From the NCBI RefSeq assembly GCF_901000735.1, contig NC_081551.1, forward strand, positions 17,388,545 through 17,452,544: a stretch of 64,000 nt of DNA. Direction: 5' to 3'. The position numbers and the translations under genes are program-made. The stretch's first letter is position 1. Every line of letters begins with the position of its first letter. This DNA is from Corylus avellana. Taxonomy: Eukaryota; Streptophyta; Magnoliopsida; Fagales; Betulaceae. The notes under the pieces are model-generated. The model did not search any database and was not told the origin of the DNA. It saw only the letters and a program-made list of their open reading frames with translations. This document shows positions 44,641 to 56,285 of this stretch, one piece after another.

Positions 44641-46315
44641 AACTTTCCCCCTTCGGCGAATCCACCAATTATGGTGTGGATTTTTGGGATGTTCGCTTGG
44701 TTCAGAGGCTCACTGGTTAGGCGAGCTGGCCTTCCTCTAGGCTCCTCCCGTCTTGCTCTCTCCTCCCAAGGATATATACCGTGATTTCTGCGGTTGGAAC
44801 TTTTGCTTCGATGTCGTTCTTGTTGTCGTTGATCCCTGGGAGGATGGTAATTTATTTCTTGGACGTAGTTTTCCCGAGGAGGGGCTACTCTTTTTTGTTC
44901 TACCCAGAATCACATGAGTTTACCATTTTGGATAAACTTCTCAATGAGATGTCGCAAGGCAATGCAGCCTCCTGTGTAATGCCAGTTGATCTCATGGAAC
45001 TCGCAATAGCGATCTGAGTTCTGATTTTACGAGGCCACAGGAGGTCTTTCATATTCCAAATCTTTCTTAATCTCCATTAAGACCTCGGAAATGTTGGCGT
45101 TGAGCAGGGTGAAATTGTGATTATTAAACTTCTTCTTGAAGTGCTTCGGGGCGTCGGACCCCTGGGTGATCCCTGCTTTTCTTTTCTTTCAATTTCTTGG
45201 GAGTTTTCCGAGCTTACCTCATTGCCTTCAAGGTTTCTTCTTCGTTGATAAACTCTTCAACCTTGTCCAATAGCTCCTGGAGGTTGTTTGGCTGCCTTCT
45301 TGCGATTTTCCTTGCCATCGGCTCCTCGGGTGAGATACCGTTATAGACGGCGGAAAAGATTACACCATCCGTAGGATCTTCTACCTTCAATTTTTTGGTA
45401 TTGAACCGAATCGTGAATTCTTTTGAACTCTCCCCCTCTCGCTGGTGGGGCGTCAATAAATACCCGTAAGGCTTCTTCCTTTTTCTGGAACCTAGGAAGC
45501 GAGTGAAGAAAATTCGAGCCAAATCTTCGAAGATAGCCATAAAATTAGGCACCAGGCTTCGGAACCAGTCTTTAGCATTTCCCGAGAGTAGTTGGGAAGG
45601 CTCTACACGCGATTTCGTCTGGAATGGCTTGCAACGTTAGGTGCATCCAATAATTCTCTAGATGCTCGGTTGGATCTCTGACTCCACTGTAGCTCGGGAT
45701 CTGGGGTGTTTTAAATTTGTTGGGGAGTGGGTGATTGATTACCTGTTTGGTGAAGGGTGTCTCTATCCCGAAGAAGAGCTTGCTTACCACTGCAGTCTTA
45801 TACTTCTCCTTCTTCTCCATAGCCTCCAGTTTGGTCTTAAGTTCTACCAATGCTTTGTCTACTTCTCCTTGCAGAGCCGTGATTGGTTGCAGTTCCGCTG
45901 TGTTACGGGAGTTTTTGCCTTGGCGGGTATGGCTGCGCGGGGGAGGGCGACTCTCGCCTTGTTGGCTGTGACCGTCAGAATGGAGGTCTCGGTTATCGGA
46001 GTGATGACCGTGATTTCTTTGCTCATCCAACTGTTTAGCCTGATTGATTTGAGATGGAGACGAAAATCGGAGTCATAGTTCTTCATTCTGCTGAATTAGA
46101 AGTGCCATTTGTGCTTTAGCTTGATTGATTTGAGATGGAGACGAAAATCGGAGTCGCAGTTCTTCATTTTGCTGAATTAGAAGTGCCATTTGTGCTTCGA
46201 GAGAAGCAATGCGCTCCTTGTCGCCGGTGTTCTGATCCGCCAGTGGTGACCTTTGATTGGCTTGGGCAAGTGGTTCTTCAGTGCGGGCTCGGCTTCTTGA
46301 TCTTGTATTCACCAT
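44641..46315 (-). pseudogene. Ty3 gag and gag-protease linker, degenerate
   Basis: Starts MVNTRSRSRARTEEP at 46315. A 20-odd residue block beginning AQMALLIQQNEEL occurs twice in tandem, and the second copy ends in TGA where the first has CGA. Then 46030-45572 (PLPNKFKTPQIPSYSGVRDP, EHLENYWMHL) and 45552-45214 (FTRFLGSRKRKK, HQREGESSKEF, ARRQPNNLQELLDKVEEFI) give the capsid domain. The linker to about 44641 includes YTGGCIALRHLIEKFI and then IIGGFAEGGK, typical of Tat-type gag ends. Several shifts and stops are present. Confidence 0.85.
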
Positions 46316-46355
46316 TACTGCGGATATTATTTTTGTAAGAACGGCTTAGTCGTTC

Positions 46356-46373
46356 CCATAGACGGCGCTAAAC
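46356..46373 (-). promoter_or_regulatory. Primer-binding site of the Ty3 element
   Basis: Immediately inside the 5' LTR the minus strand reads TTTAGCGCCGTCTATGGG. The TAGCGCCGT part matches the PBS complementary to tRNA-Asp (TGGCGCCGT) with one difference. Confidence 0.55.
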
Positions 46374-47098
46374 TGTTGAAGCAATTTCTAGTATGATGAA
46401 CTCAAGGGAATCCAAGCCTCCGAGCTACGCATTTTGTTGTTCACACTTTCTGTCAGACCTGCAAAACTAGAGCACGCGTTAAGAGGATGCGCCGGGTGTT
46501 GGCCGGCGGTTCCTCCTCCGATGCTTAAGTCAGTGTGTATGTAAACTTAGTATATGTCTTAGTGGTCGTCCTTTGTACCTTTGGAGTGAGGTCTTTTATA
46601 GTTGATCATGCGGAGATGGTCATGATGACCGGGCGGAGGGTCCAGGATTTGGGCGTAACAGCTGGTAGAGTTAATATTCATGTCTCCTTTCTTTATGATT
46701 GGCAAGAGGTTGTTATATATATTGATAGGATTCTGAGGATGGCGTGTATCTGTCAGGAGTCTTTTAAGAGCAGGATCATAACTGTTCCGATGATCTTGCT
46801 ATGTGTGAGCTGTCCATATAACCGAGTTGTATCCTGATTGTGATAGATGCATCGGGATGTTAAGTGTAGGAGATTCATTGTGACACAATATTCAGTCGTT
46901 GGCCGTCCAAGAGTGTAAGAGACGACGCCGTATCCATTGCTTTGTGCTGGGTTGCATTCATAGAGCCCATTTGGATGTATCGGGCTTTCTTGGGTTGTTG
47001 GGCCTTTGACCCACTGGTTCGAGTGATGGGTTTATGTGTAACACTTGGGTCGTTGGGCCTTTGACCCGGGGGTTCGAGTGATGGGTTTATGTGTAGAA
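46374..47098 (-). repeat. 5' LTR of the Ty3 element
   Basis: 725 bp, ends GCTTCAACA on the minus strand beside the PBS. Its outer end reads TTCTACAC where the other LTR has TGTTACAC. By eye it is about 99% identical to the LTR at 63457-64000 over the shared 544 bp, but only about 92-93% identical to its own partner. Confidence 0.9.
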
Positions 47099-47103
47099 AG
47101 TAA

Positions 47104-47682
47104 CATAAAAGCATCCAACTCCTTTTAAAGGGTACAGGTTAGAAGCTTTTAACAATCTAGAAGCAGATTTGTATACAATCGTAAGGTCAAATCATTCCCC
47201 CATCAAATTGAAATAAGCTTCTTGAAAACAAAGCACATCTTCAGAGAAAGAGAATGAAGGAGATTGAGAGAGAGGAACCAGGATATGGTCAGGCGTGGAG
47301 CATTGGAGGTGGAGCCGTGGTTCATGGAGGTTGGAGAAAGAGGCGCCGCTAGGTTGAGTGAAGAAACAGCGTGACTGCGTTAGGAAAGAAAGAGAGAAAT
47401 TGTGTGAGGAAAGAAAGAATCAAGGATTTTAAGGTTTTTTGGGGTATGCGGGGCGGGTACCCGGGGTATTTTAAAATCTCTTGCCTGTGGTTCGACTTGC
47501 CCCAGCCGGATATCAAAACAAAACCCGAATTCGCAATTTTATTGAGAAAAAACCGAGTGGGATGGGCGGATGGTTGAGGCGGGGCGGATTTGGGTGGGTT
47601 TCGCCTGGTTCCACTTTGGTTATTAATGTAGGCAAGACAGTAAAAAAAAAAAAACAATTCGACATGGTTTTTTTTTTTTTGA
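47104..47682. other. Right flank of the Ty3 insertion, no gene
   Basis: Non-coding. GC-rich phrases at 47445-47620 (gcggggcgggtacccgg, ggcggggcggatttggg) resemble in style the GC-rich stretch at 33594-33735, so the Ty3 may have landed in or beside an older repeat. A-run and T-run lie at 47641-47680. Confidence 0.4.
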
Positions 47683-48450
47683 CAGAAATTTCCTCAAAAC
47701 CGGTATGGAGAAAATATCCCCCAACCCATGTAAACAGTGCCAAGTGTCTATAAACATTTAAAGGCACATTAAATTCTTAACCTCATTAATAGCAGTTTAC
47801 TAATTTAGACTAAATTTAAGGGAATTTAGATATAAACTCCTTAGGTCAATGCGCCTTCATTAAAAACTCCCTAGGTGTTTTTTTTTCTTTCGAAAATTGA
47901 CTCCTTGGGTCAATCGAAACTACAATAAATTTCCTACCGTCAAAAATTTTTAACAGCCGTTAGTCTACTCAAAATTCTTCGTTTTATTTGATTAAAATAT
48001 TAGATAAAATATTAAAATATCAGGCCACCCCAAACCACCCCATCCCTGGGGTGGCTTACGGCCACCCCATAGGGGTTGGGGGGTGGCCAGGGGTGGCACC
48101 CTTCAATTTTATTATTTTATTATTTTATTATTTTTTTAAAGATTTAATTTTTAAATTAAATTAATAAAATATTAATATTTTAATTAGATAAAACTGAGAG
48201 TTTTGAGTGGACTAACGGCTGTTAAAAAATTTTGACGCTAGGGAGTTTATTGTAGTTTTGATTGACCTAGGGAGTCAATTTCTGAAAAAAAAAAAACACC
48301 TAGGGAGTTTTTAATGAAGGTGCGTTGACCTAAGGAGTTTATATCTAAATTCCCTAAATTTAATGTACATTTTAAATGTTTATAGACACTTAGCGCTATT
48401 TTACATGAGTTAGATGATATTTCCTCCATATCGATTTGGAGGAAATTTTT
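47683..48450. mobile_element. Foldback MITE with ~300-bp inverted arms
   Basis: The left arm (aaatttcctcaaaaccggtatggag onward) and the complement of the right arm run in parallel for about 300 bases. They share 'gtgtctataaacattta', 'ggaatttagatataaactcc' and 'ctccctaggt'. The centre at 48020-48095 is a GC-rich palindromic 'ggccaccccata' block. No transposase. The same 'gccaccccata' core appears beside the assembly gap at 62650-62686. Confidence 0.72.
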
Positions 48451-49439
48451 GTTTTTTTTTTTTTTAGGGTTACGATTTATGATTTTTTTTGTTTTTGGAC
48501 AAGTTACAAATTATAAATTATATATATACGGTTTGAAAGTGAAGGCCCAGCTTGGAAAAGAGGCCCGTACAAAGCATTACAAGGCGAATCGAAGATCTTG
48601 GCTGAGTAGAGGATTTAGTTATAAAGAATAATTCTTCATTCTTATTTACATTCTAGTATATTTGTCTCGCATATATTTTTGCTGAGTTGTCATGTTCTAC
48701 TTATTATTGATTTTTTTTTTCTTTTTCTTTTTTAGAGTCTGTTTAGGTTTACAATTTTAAAAAGTGCAATTTAAAAATAACTATTTAAAAACATGCGATG
48801 TAAAAACGTGATTTTTAAAAACGCAATTAAGTATTTGGCAAAATCCTAGTTTAACCTTTAAAATTACGCGTTTTCAAAAAAACATTTTCTTACCTGCGAT
48901 TTGCAAACGCAGATTTTCTACGTTTTCAAATTTCAATTTTTTTAAAAACGTAATTGTGAACAATTAATGCACCCTTAATCAATGATGGATGGAGCATACT
49001 AACTTAGCGAAAATATACATGAGATTAGCTTTTTATTTTTTTAATTTTTATAATTGAATGAGAAGAAAGGAATATAGGGGATGGTCATCGCCATTCTTGA
49101 TCCGAATGGAAGAGAGAATAGGAGATCATGTGGAAATGCTTAAAAAAGACACAATTAGTTTGAATGCTAAAAAAAGTATTTTTCTTGCTTTTATTATGCC
49201 CTGTCTTCACAAACTCCACAAAAGTCAACCATTGGATCCACTCATCCACTTGGGATACGACCAACATATTAGAATCCTCTTTTTCCTTCCTCAACCTTAT
49301 ATTAGCCTCACCATCGATGGACCAAGATACACCACAAATTAATAAAATTATTAGGAAAATGGAAGCCTTGATTCGGAATGAAAATCTCCCATCACTTAAA
49401 CCAGCTCCATCCACAACCCTTCATGATATTAAGAGCATA
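48451..49439. other. Intergenic repeat-derived DNA
   Basis: 48737-48975 has 'aaaaacgcaatt' phrases repeated in both orientations and looks like a decayed MITE. The minus-strand 109-codon frame at 49414-49085 has one hydrophobic segment but no recognised family. I see no gene. Confidence 0.4.
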
Positions 49440-49657
49440 TTTGAGATTGCGTTTGAAAAATATAGTTTTTAAATCAAAAAACGTTTTAGGCAAAAGCTTC
49501 ATTTTTAAGTTTTTGTCAAAAATGCGTTTTGGCCATTTTTAGGCTTTTTGAACCCTTAAAAGCGCTTTTTATTTTTTTACCAAACGAATACGTTTTTCTT
49601 CAAAATGACTTTTTGAGTGTTAAAAGCACTTTTAGACCTCTCAAACGCAATCTCAAA
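49440..49657. mobile_element. MITE with 17-bp perfect terminal inverted repeats
   Basis: TTTGAGATTGCGTTTGA at 49440-49456 and its exact complement at 49641-49657 bound a 218-bp non-coding segment with internal 'ttaaaagc' and 'gcttttt' complements. Confidence 0.65.
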
Positions 49658-51551
49658 CAGGCCACTTCACCCTCATTGGGCATGTGATATCCCTCAAGCC
49701 AATAACTAAAAAAATCATGAAAAACTACTCTTCAACATGCTGGGAACTTCATCTCATCCCTAACCATTGAAGACCTTGAAGCCAACGCCTTCCTTTTCAC
49801 CTTTATATAGTGCTCAAGCTATGATTAAGACTCAATTATCTCACAATTCTCCTTCAATATCAAGGGTAACTCCCTATTTACTCATCAAAGGGATCCTAGA
49901 ACATGAGCCTATTGGATACAAATTCACAGGCTTCCCTTTTGTAATACCTTAAAATAAAATGTATTTAATTTGATTCGGTCAAGGTTTTATAAAATAACAC
50001 TCTCAATTTAAAAAGTCCCAAACATTTTTCCCAAAAAGAAAATAAAAAAAAAATTAATATTCTTAACCCTAGTTGAAGTTCGAAGTAAACCCTAGACATG
50101 AACGTTCAATGCTTCTTTGGAACGTTCGAGTGAACCCCTAGAACCGTTGGTACAATAGTACGTCGAACGTTCGAAGGTAGTAAACCGATCGTTCGATGAA
50201 GCATGAAAAACAAATTTAACCTATTAGCCACATCATCCGGTCTTATCCACTCTACCCACTCTATGAATATAAGCCTCGCAACATTTGGACCCATTCACCC
50301 CATACACCCCAAACTCGAATATTGTATTTGGAATCATTCCCATAAACATTCCCTTTATCTCAATTTATTTGAAAAGTGAAAAGATCCTCCCCCTAGCTCC
50401 CCATGTGTATTGCTTAGGAAAAAAAAATCAATTAATTGTCATATAAAAGATCTTAGAGTCAATGCGTTTACATAAAAATGGAGATTTAAGAGGATGGGTA
50501 CATCTATTGTGGGAAAATGCTTAGTTACTACAAGTTTTACTAGTCTTTCTTTTTCTTTTTATATATATATTAATTTTATGACTTAATAATAAATTTTAAA
50601 ATAATTTAATATAAAAATTTAATTATATATCTGAAAATTTTCAAGGAGGAGAAGCCCTTGTCTAAAGAAAGTGTGATTGCGTATAGTATTAATAGGGAGG
50701 ATTTTTAAGCAAGAAAGAGAAGCTCGATCTAATTGACGGAAACAGATCCTTCTTTATTTTGAAATGGAAAGGAGCCAATCCTTTGTATTTATAGGGCACC
50801 CAAATTATGGATAGTTTGCCCCTCTATTAAAAAAAACAATAATGCCACGTTTACTCCTACCTTTACAAAATTTTTCACACACAACTAATTTTCATTTCTA
50901 ATGAAAGGCAAAAGTGGAAATCTCCAATTCCCACAAAGCACTATTATCTCTTCCTCAATATCATCAGATATTATAAATCTTGCAGTAGAATAAATTATTT
51001 TTTTCTTATATAACCCTTACAGAACACATCAGAGCTGATAACAAGACTTCTATATTAAACAGATTTTGTGGGTGACTTTTAAAACCACCATTGGATATGA
51101 GATGGATCATGGATCTTTATTAGATTTTGATTCGATAGTGGATTTAAAAACCAGCTATGGGTGTGAAAAAATTGTGTAAAAAAAATGAAAGTAAGTGTAG
51201 TATTCATCTCTTTAAAAGCAAAGGACCGAATTCTTTCGGTTTCTTTTAAAATGGGAGACGATCAAGTCCCTGATTGACCAGTTTTGTTGAGAGGCTAAAA
51301 GTTTGAAAATTAATGTGGGGTTAAAATCTTTGAGTTTGACATTGCAAGCTCGTATGTCTTTTAGCATTATTGAAGGCTGTCATTTATGGCTAAATAAGGA
51401 AGTGTAAGCCTTGAAAAAAAATACAAAATATGACTTAAAATTAATTCTGTACGTATTTGACAAGCCCTCTAAAAAAGTCTTTTTTTTTTTTTTTAATTAT
51501 TATTAAACAACTTTTTTCACTTTTTATCATAAAAAAAATTTAAAATTTATT
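49658..51551. other. Intergenic, nothing recognised
   Basis: AT-rich. Short frames at 49767-49952 and 50294-50106 lack any motif. A 'gaacgttcgag' phrase recurs at 50100-50200 in both orientations. No RNA gene seen. Confidence 0.5.
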
Positions 51552-51918
51552 GGGTAAAGTCCACTTAACCCTCTCAAACTATCACCTCAATGACAATCTA
51601 CCCCTCAAACTATCAATTGCGACAATTTACCCTCCAAACTACCAAAACAATGATAACGTATCCCAAAATACTAGCAACGTGACAAAATTACCCCTATATA
51701 ATTTTCAATAATACAAAAATACCCTCAAAATTTTGAAAAATAAATAAATTTTAGTATTTTTGTTTTTATTTTAATAAGGGTAATTTTGTCATTTTGTTAA
51801 AAGTATGGGTATATTGTCCTTGTTTTGGTAGTTTAAGAAATAAATTGTCACAATTGATAATTTAGGGGGTAAATTGTCATTAAAATGATAGTTTGAAAAA
51901 GTTAAGTGGACTTTACCC
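51552..51918. mobile_element. MULE-like MITE of the 'caaactatcac' foldback family
   Basis: Ends are GGGTAAAGTCCACTTAAC at 51552-51569 and its exact complement at 51901-51918. The flanking 9-mers AAATTTATT and ATATTTCTT agree at 7 of 9 positions. The arms carry 'ctcaaactatcaattg' type phrases shared with the copies at 1.4, 21.3 and 53.2 kb. Non-coding, 367 bp. Confidence 0.72.
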
Positions 51919-52293
51919 ATATTTCTTTTAGAGTTTACGAGACATTATTTAAAGTCATAATTTCTTAACTTTTAGGCAGGCCTCTCACAGTCACCCTACC
52001 TTAACAGGCTTAACTCCACCCCTAATCGTATGTAGCCGGTTACCTCTATTGTATAGTCCATCGTATTCATCGTAGGCATAATGGACCATAGATGGACAGA
52101 AAATAATAAATAAAGTAATAAATAGTCACTATTCTAAGGTTTAATAAAAAAAATTAAATTTAATTATTTCCATTTGTCTTGGTTTAATACAAAAAATAAA
52201 TAAATAATTCCCATGATTCCATATACCTTGGCTAATTACCCTTACGGCCTTACCTACTACACCCCTCACGATCATAATTTATAATTTGCATGT

Positions 52294-52605
52294 AGGGTCC
52301 ATTTGGAATTGCGGTTTCAATAAGCATAATTTTAAAAAGTACGTTTTTAAAAATTGCGTTTTTGAAATCGCTACTTTTTAAAATCGTAAAGGCGTTTGGT
52401 AAAACATGTTAAAAATTATTTTTTAATTAATCGTAAGTTTGCACTTTTTCAAATAAGCACCCCTAGCCCGCTTATAGAAATCACAGATTTTTTTCCTATT
52501 TTAAACTAAGTGCTTTTTAAATTGCAATGCCAAATACTTTACGTTTTGCAATATCTTTTAAAAACATAAATTATTCTTGCGAAATCGCAATCCCAAACAC
52601 ACCCT
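52294..52605. mobile_element. MITE with imperfect terminal inverted repeats
   Basis: Left end AGGGTCCATTTGGAATTGCGG and inward-read right end AGGGTGTGTTTGGGATTGCGA. Non-coding, 312 bp, rich in 'aaattgcg' and its inverse. No certain target duplication. Confidence 0.6.
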
Positions 52606-53184
52606 TAACCGTCATTTGCTTTTCTTGGCAATTGTAACTTTAATTAATGCCCAAGAAGACAAACCTAGATTGAGTCAGCTGCTGATATGTTATTCTTATT
52701 CAATGAGTTGAAATGGTGAATCGTATATATATACTGAATCTTTCATGATTTTCTGAGAATCTAAGGTGGAAAATTTGTAGTTGTTTCCTAAATGTTTACG
52801 TAGTCTTTCCTGTACATGTACATGAAAAACGTTCAAAAACCCTACAATATTGGAAGCACGCCAAAATATGTTAGACGTCAACATGGGAAAAAAAAAATGC
52901 AGGAGACAAAGATCCTAAAAATGCCAAAGAAACATGGGGAAGTAGAGTAAGACATTGGCACGGAAGACGCACAATGTTGTGCCTAATTAATAATATGGCT
53001 TTAAAATAAAACGTTTCTACTAGCCTTCTTGATGACCAGGTATGTTTGTTAATGTGTTTTAATATGCGTTTTTCGTTTAAAAAGTGTGATGGTATGACAT
53101 AAAAATAAAAAAATGTTTTTGAGCGTTTTTCATTTTTGTGTTTTCCGTTAATATTTTTGTTTTAAAAACAGAAAATATAAATTT

Positions 53185-53605
53185 GAGAAAAGTTCACATA
53201 TACCCCTATTAAACTACCACACAATTGACAATGTCTCTTCTAAACTTCCAATTGAGATAATATATGTCCCTTCCAAACTACAAAAAAAAATTGACAATGT
53301 CCCTAAGGCCAACAAAAAGACAAAAATGACCTTAAAATTTTAATCAATAAGACAAAAATACCCCTATAAATTCGAAAAAAAAAAAAAAAAAAAGTTTAAT
53401 TTTTTTCTTTAGCAAAAACGATTTTTTTATTTTATTTTAATTTCCACTCTTTTTTTTTTATTTTAGTTTTTTTTTTTTGAATTTTTAATTTTAATTTTAT
53501 TAAGGGTATTTTCTTCATTATAGGATCATTGACAATTTTTGGTAGTTTGTACTGACATTATCAATTTAATAGTAGTTTGGGAGGACATTGTCAATTGAAC
53601 TTTCT
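53185..53605. mobile_element. Foldback MITE, same family as 51552-51918
   Basis: Ends GAGAAAAGTTCA and inward-read GAGAAAGTTCA. The arms share 'aaactaccacacaattgacaatgtc' style phrases with the right arm inverse (gacattgtcaattg). The interior is homopolymer-rich. Boundaries are good to a few bases. Confidence 0.6.
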
Positions 53606-54440
53606 CCTAAATATTTTAATAAACATAGCCAGAAGTTGCCATTAGATACACATTTCCAGCACCCATTAATTACTTCCCCTCTAAATTCTAATGGAACTAT
53701 ACCCAATTATATCATTTTGGAAATTAAGGGGGAAAAAAATAAAAAATAAAAAGAATACATATGCTAGCTAGGTTTAAACGTTTTGTTTAGGTTGAGTTGA
53801 ACTTAATTATCACGTCCTTGACATAAAGAGATTGAACAATAATAACAAATATATATATATTGTGAATATTAGGACAGGTTCTAGAAAATACACTATTTCT
53901 ACGCCATAACTTATTTCTTCTACATTTTTTCAACGTAATAATATTCACAAAATTACGGAAGCAAACACATGCAGACTATGCAGTCATTCATGACGTGAAA
54001 ACTTAATCACCAAAAAAAAATCTAGTGTTGATTTCAACGTATAGAAGTGAAGTTGAACTTGAATTTGCAGCTAGACGAAAAACGATGAGATGCTATATAT
54101 GCTAGCAAAGTCCACAAATTTGTCTATATATGTAATGCCGCAGTCTTTTGAGACCTAACTAAATTAACCAACTATATATGGTGTTTTGTCGTTATGTACT
54201 TTTCTCAAGCCATGACATTTAGGAATGATAATTGGTTAATTTCTTGATGTGAACAAAGCACAAAATTTAATGTTAGTTAAATCCTTATTCTACCACTCAT
54301 TAAAGACTCATTAAAGCTTACTCCAAGCCATTTTTTTTTTTTTTTAGGGAAAAGTTTACATACCATTTTCAAACTACGTATCATCCAATTGAAGAAATTT
54401 GTAAATCTAACTTATCTAATAAAACTGATTCTATAGGAAA

Positions 54441-54622
54441 GGGTTGCCAATTCCTTATAAAGATGCCTAAAGTTTTGTCCACAATTAAGCAATGTGGGAT
54501 TAATATTCCTCAACACTCTCCCTCACGTGGAGGTTGCCAACTCCTTATAAAGATGCCTAAAGTTTTGTCCACAATTAAGCAATGTGAGATTAATATTCCT
54601 TAACACTCTCCCTCATGTGGAG
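54441..54622. repeat. 90-bp tandem duplication with TRIM-like ends
   Basis: Two head-to-tail units start at 54441 and 54531 with about 6 differences per 90 bp. Each ends TTAATATTCC, then TYAACA, followed by CTCTCCCTCA, a pattern like an LTR end plus complementary polypurine tract. They may be remnants of a short LTR element. Confidence 0.7.
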
Positions 54623-54730
54623 GCTAGTATTTTTTCTTGTCCTTGTTACGGGATAAGTAGTGTGGACTCCATTCGTCCTGTAATAGGCCATGATACAATG
54701 AAAATTACTAGTTTTCTAAAAAGCTGTAAG

Positions 54731-56285
54731 CTAATATGAAGATGTAAATTTAATCACTTTTTTTTGGGAAGATAATTCAGATTTCATTTCAATATGGCCA
54801 AAAGAGCAAAAAACAAAAAGCTCTAGGGTCACTATGTAATAAATACAATTAGGGGTTTTCTCTATCCAGATACGATCAATGGAAAATGAAGTTGCTGCCT
54901 TAGCTAAATCGTGCGTCGCTTGATTTGCTTCTCTTCTCACATGACAAATACTCCAGCTTATGAGAGCTCCAAGAACTTCCTTTGTGTCATCTACAATTTG
55001 TCCAAAAGATCTCCAATTAGTCTCCGACTCCCCTATGGCTTTGACAACAATTAAGGAGTCTCCTTCTAAGATATCTTGAAAACTCAATCCTCCACAAAAT
55101 TATGCTGCCCGTAGAGCTCCCATAGCTTCACCAGTCACTGGTTCTTGCAGTATTTGTGCTACTTCACTTCTGGCCGCACTAACAAGTCCATTGTGATCTC
55201 TCACAATGATTCCAAACCCCATCCTTTTATGCTTGGAATCAATGGAGACATCCCAATTAACCTTATACTGTCCAGCAGGTGGTGGTGTCCATTTCTCCTC
55301 TCCCACAGCTGCGTCTTCCATGTTCTCCCCGCTATGTCCCTCTGCTGCCCTAAACTATGACAGTAGAGCCTCACCTTCTTGGACCATCCGATTTGGGTGA
55401 AGAAAGTCACCTCAGTGTACAACCGAATTCCTTTTTGGATAGGACGGAAAACAGGTACATATCTTCTTTGCTGCATCGTGATAGCAATCTCTCCAACACA
55501 TCCAGAAAGCATGTTCCCTCTATATAGGTTTTTTGTAAATTCCCACGACAGGCCCCCCACACGTCCATAGCTGATGGGCATTCCCAAAGGATGTGCAGCA
55601 CTGTTTCTCTTGCATTTCCACACAAAATACACTGATCCTCTTTCATTACATCCCTCTTCAAAAGATATCCTTGGTAGGGAGTATGTTTTTGCATGCCCTC
55701 CACAGGAAAACTTTTGAGGAGTTTGGAACTTGCATGCTCCAAAGGAACTTCTACAGATATGTATTCCCTGATTGAGCTGAACCCATTCCAGAGTGCATTA
55801 TTTTCAGCTCCATTTCCAGATGGTATGCACTCCTCACAGCTGAGGGTGAAACTCTCCATATCATCATGTCTGGCTTCCTGTATTTACTCATTGGAAGATT
55901 GCAAATCAGCTCTATTTCTTCCTCCTAAAAAATTCCACTGATAAGAGCCGGGTTCCATCCCCCCGTACTAGGGTCAATATGCTCGTTAACAGTGGCATTT
56001 TCATTAAGAATTCGACAGTGTGTTTGTATGCTGTAGGTGGTGGGCTTGGGTACGTATCCACTTATCCTTCCAAATGGGCACATATTTACCATCTCCAATA
56101 CGCTATATTATCCCCTCCTGAAACAAGTCCCTGGTAGCCATTATACTCCTCCATGCAAAGAGGCATGCATGCTCCCCAGTTTTGCTTGTAAAAGTGTCCC
56201 ATGATGATAATATTTTCCTTTTAGAATTTTCCCCACCAATGGACCGTGTCCTCCACCCCTCAAACTTTAATTGTGACAATATCAC
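54731..56285 (-). pseudogene. 3' part of an L1-type LINE (zf-RVT plus RNase H)
   Basis: From high to low coordinates: 56210-55930 gives WRSIMATRDLFQEGIIW and then a VPIWKDKW-like phrase, the region after the RT core. 55859-55407 has the zf-RVT domain with DQCILCGNARETVLHILWEC. 55321-54731 is the terminal RNase H with PPAGQYKVNWDVSID, GIIVRDHNGLV, DILEGDSLIVVKAI and HVRREANQATHDLAK. At least two frame shifts and missing 5' parts make it a dead relic. Confidence 0.85.

Larger units (their letters stand above)
33842..47098 (-). mobile_element. Decayed 13.3-kb Ty3 (Tat-type) LTR retrotransposon with antisense accessory frames
   Basis: LTRs lie at 33842-34568 and 46374-47098, flanked by AGTAA at 33837-33841 and 47099-47103. 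On the minus strand the order is 5' LTR, PBS, gag, protease, RT, RNase H, a second archaeal-type RNase H, integrase, tandem repeats, a non-pol region carrying two plus-strand frames, then 3' LTR. The double RNase H and a 3' antisense frame are known features of the Tat branch (Ogre/Retand/Grande relatives). Every pol domain carries stops or shifts, and a solo LTR sits in RT, so the copy is not autonomous. Confidence 0.92.

Noticed and set aside
45662..46078. 138-codon plus-strand frame over gag (and its copy at 62682-63161)
   Set aside because: Complement of the gag coding strand; the minus frame carries the recognisable capsid and basic motifs.
49085..49414. 109-codon minus-strand frame with one hydrophobic stretch
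   Set aside because: Overlapping frames are open on both strands and no family is recognised; it lies in repeat-rich DNA.
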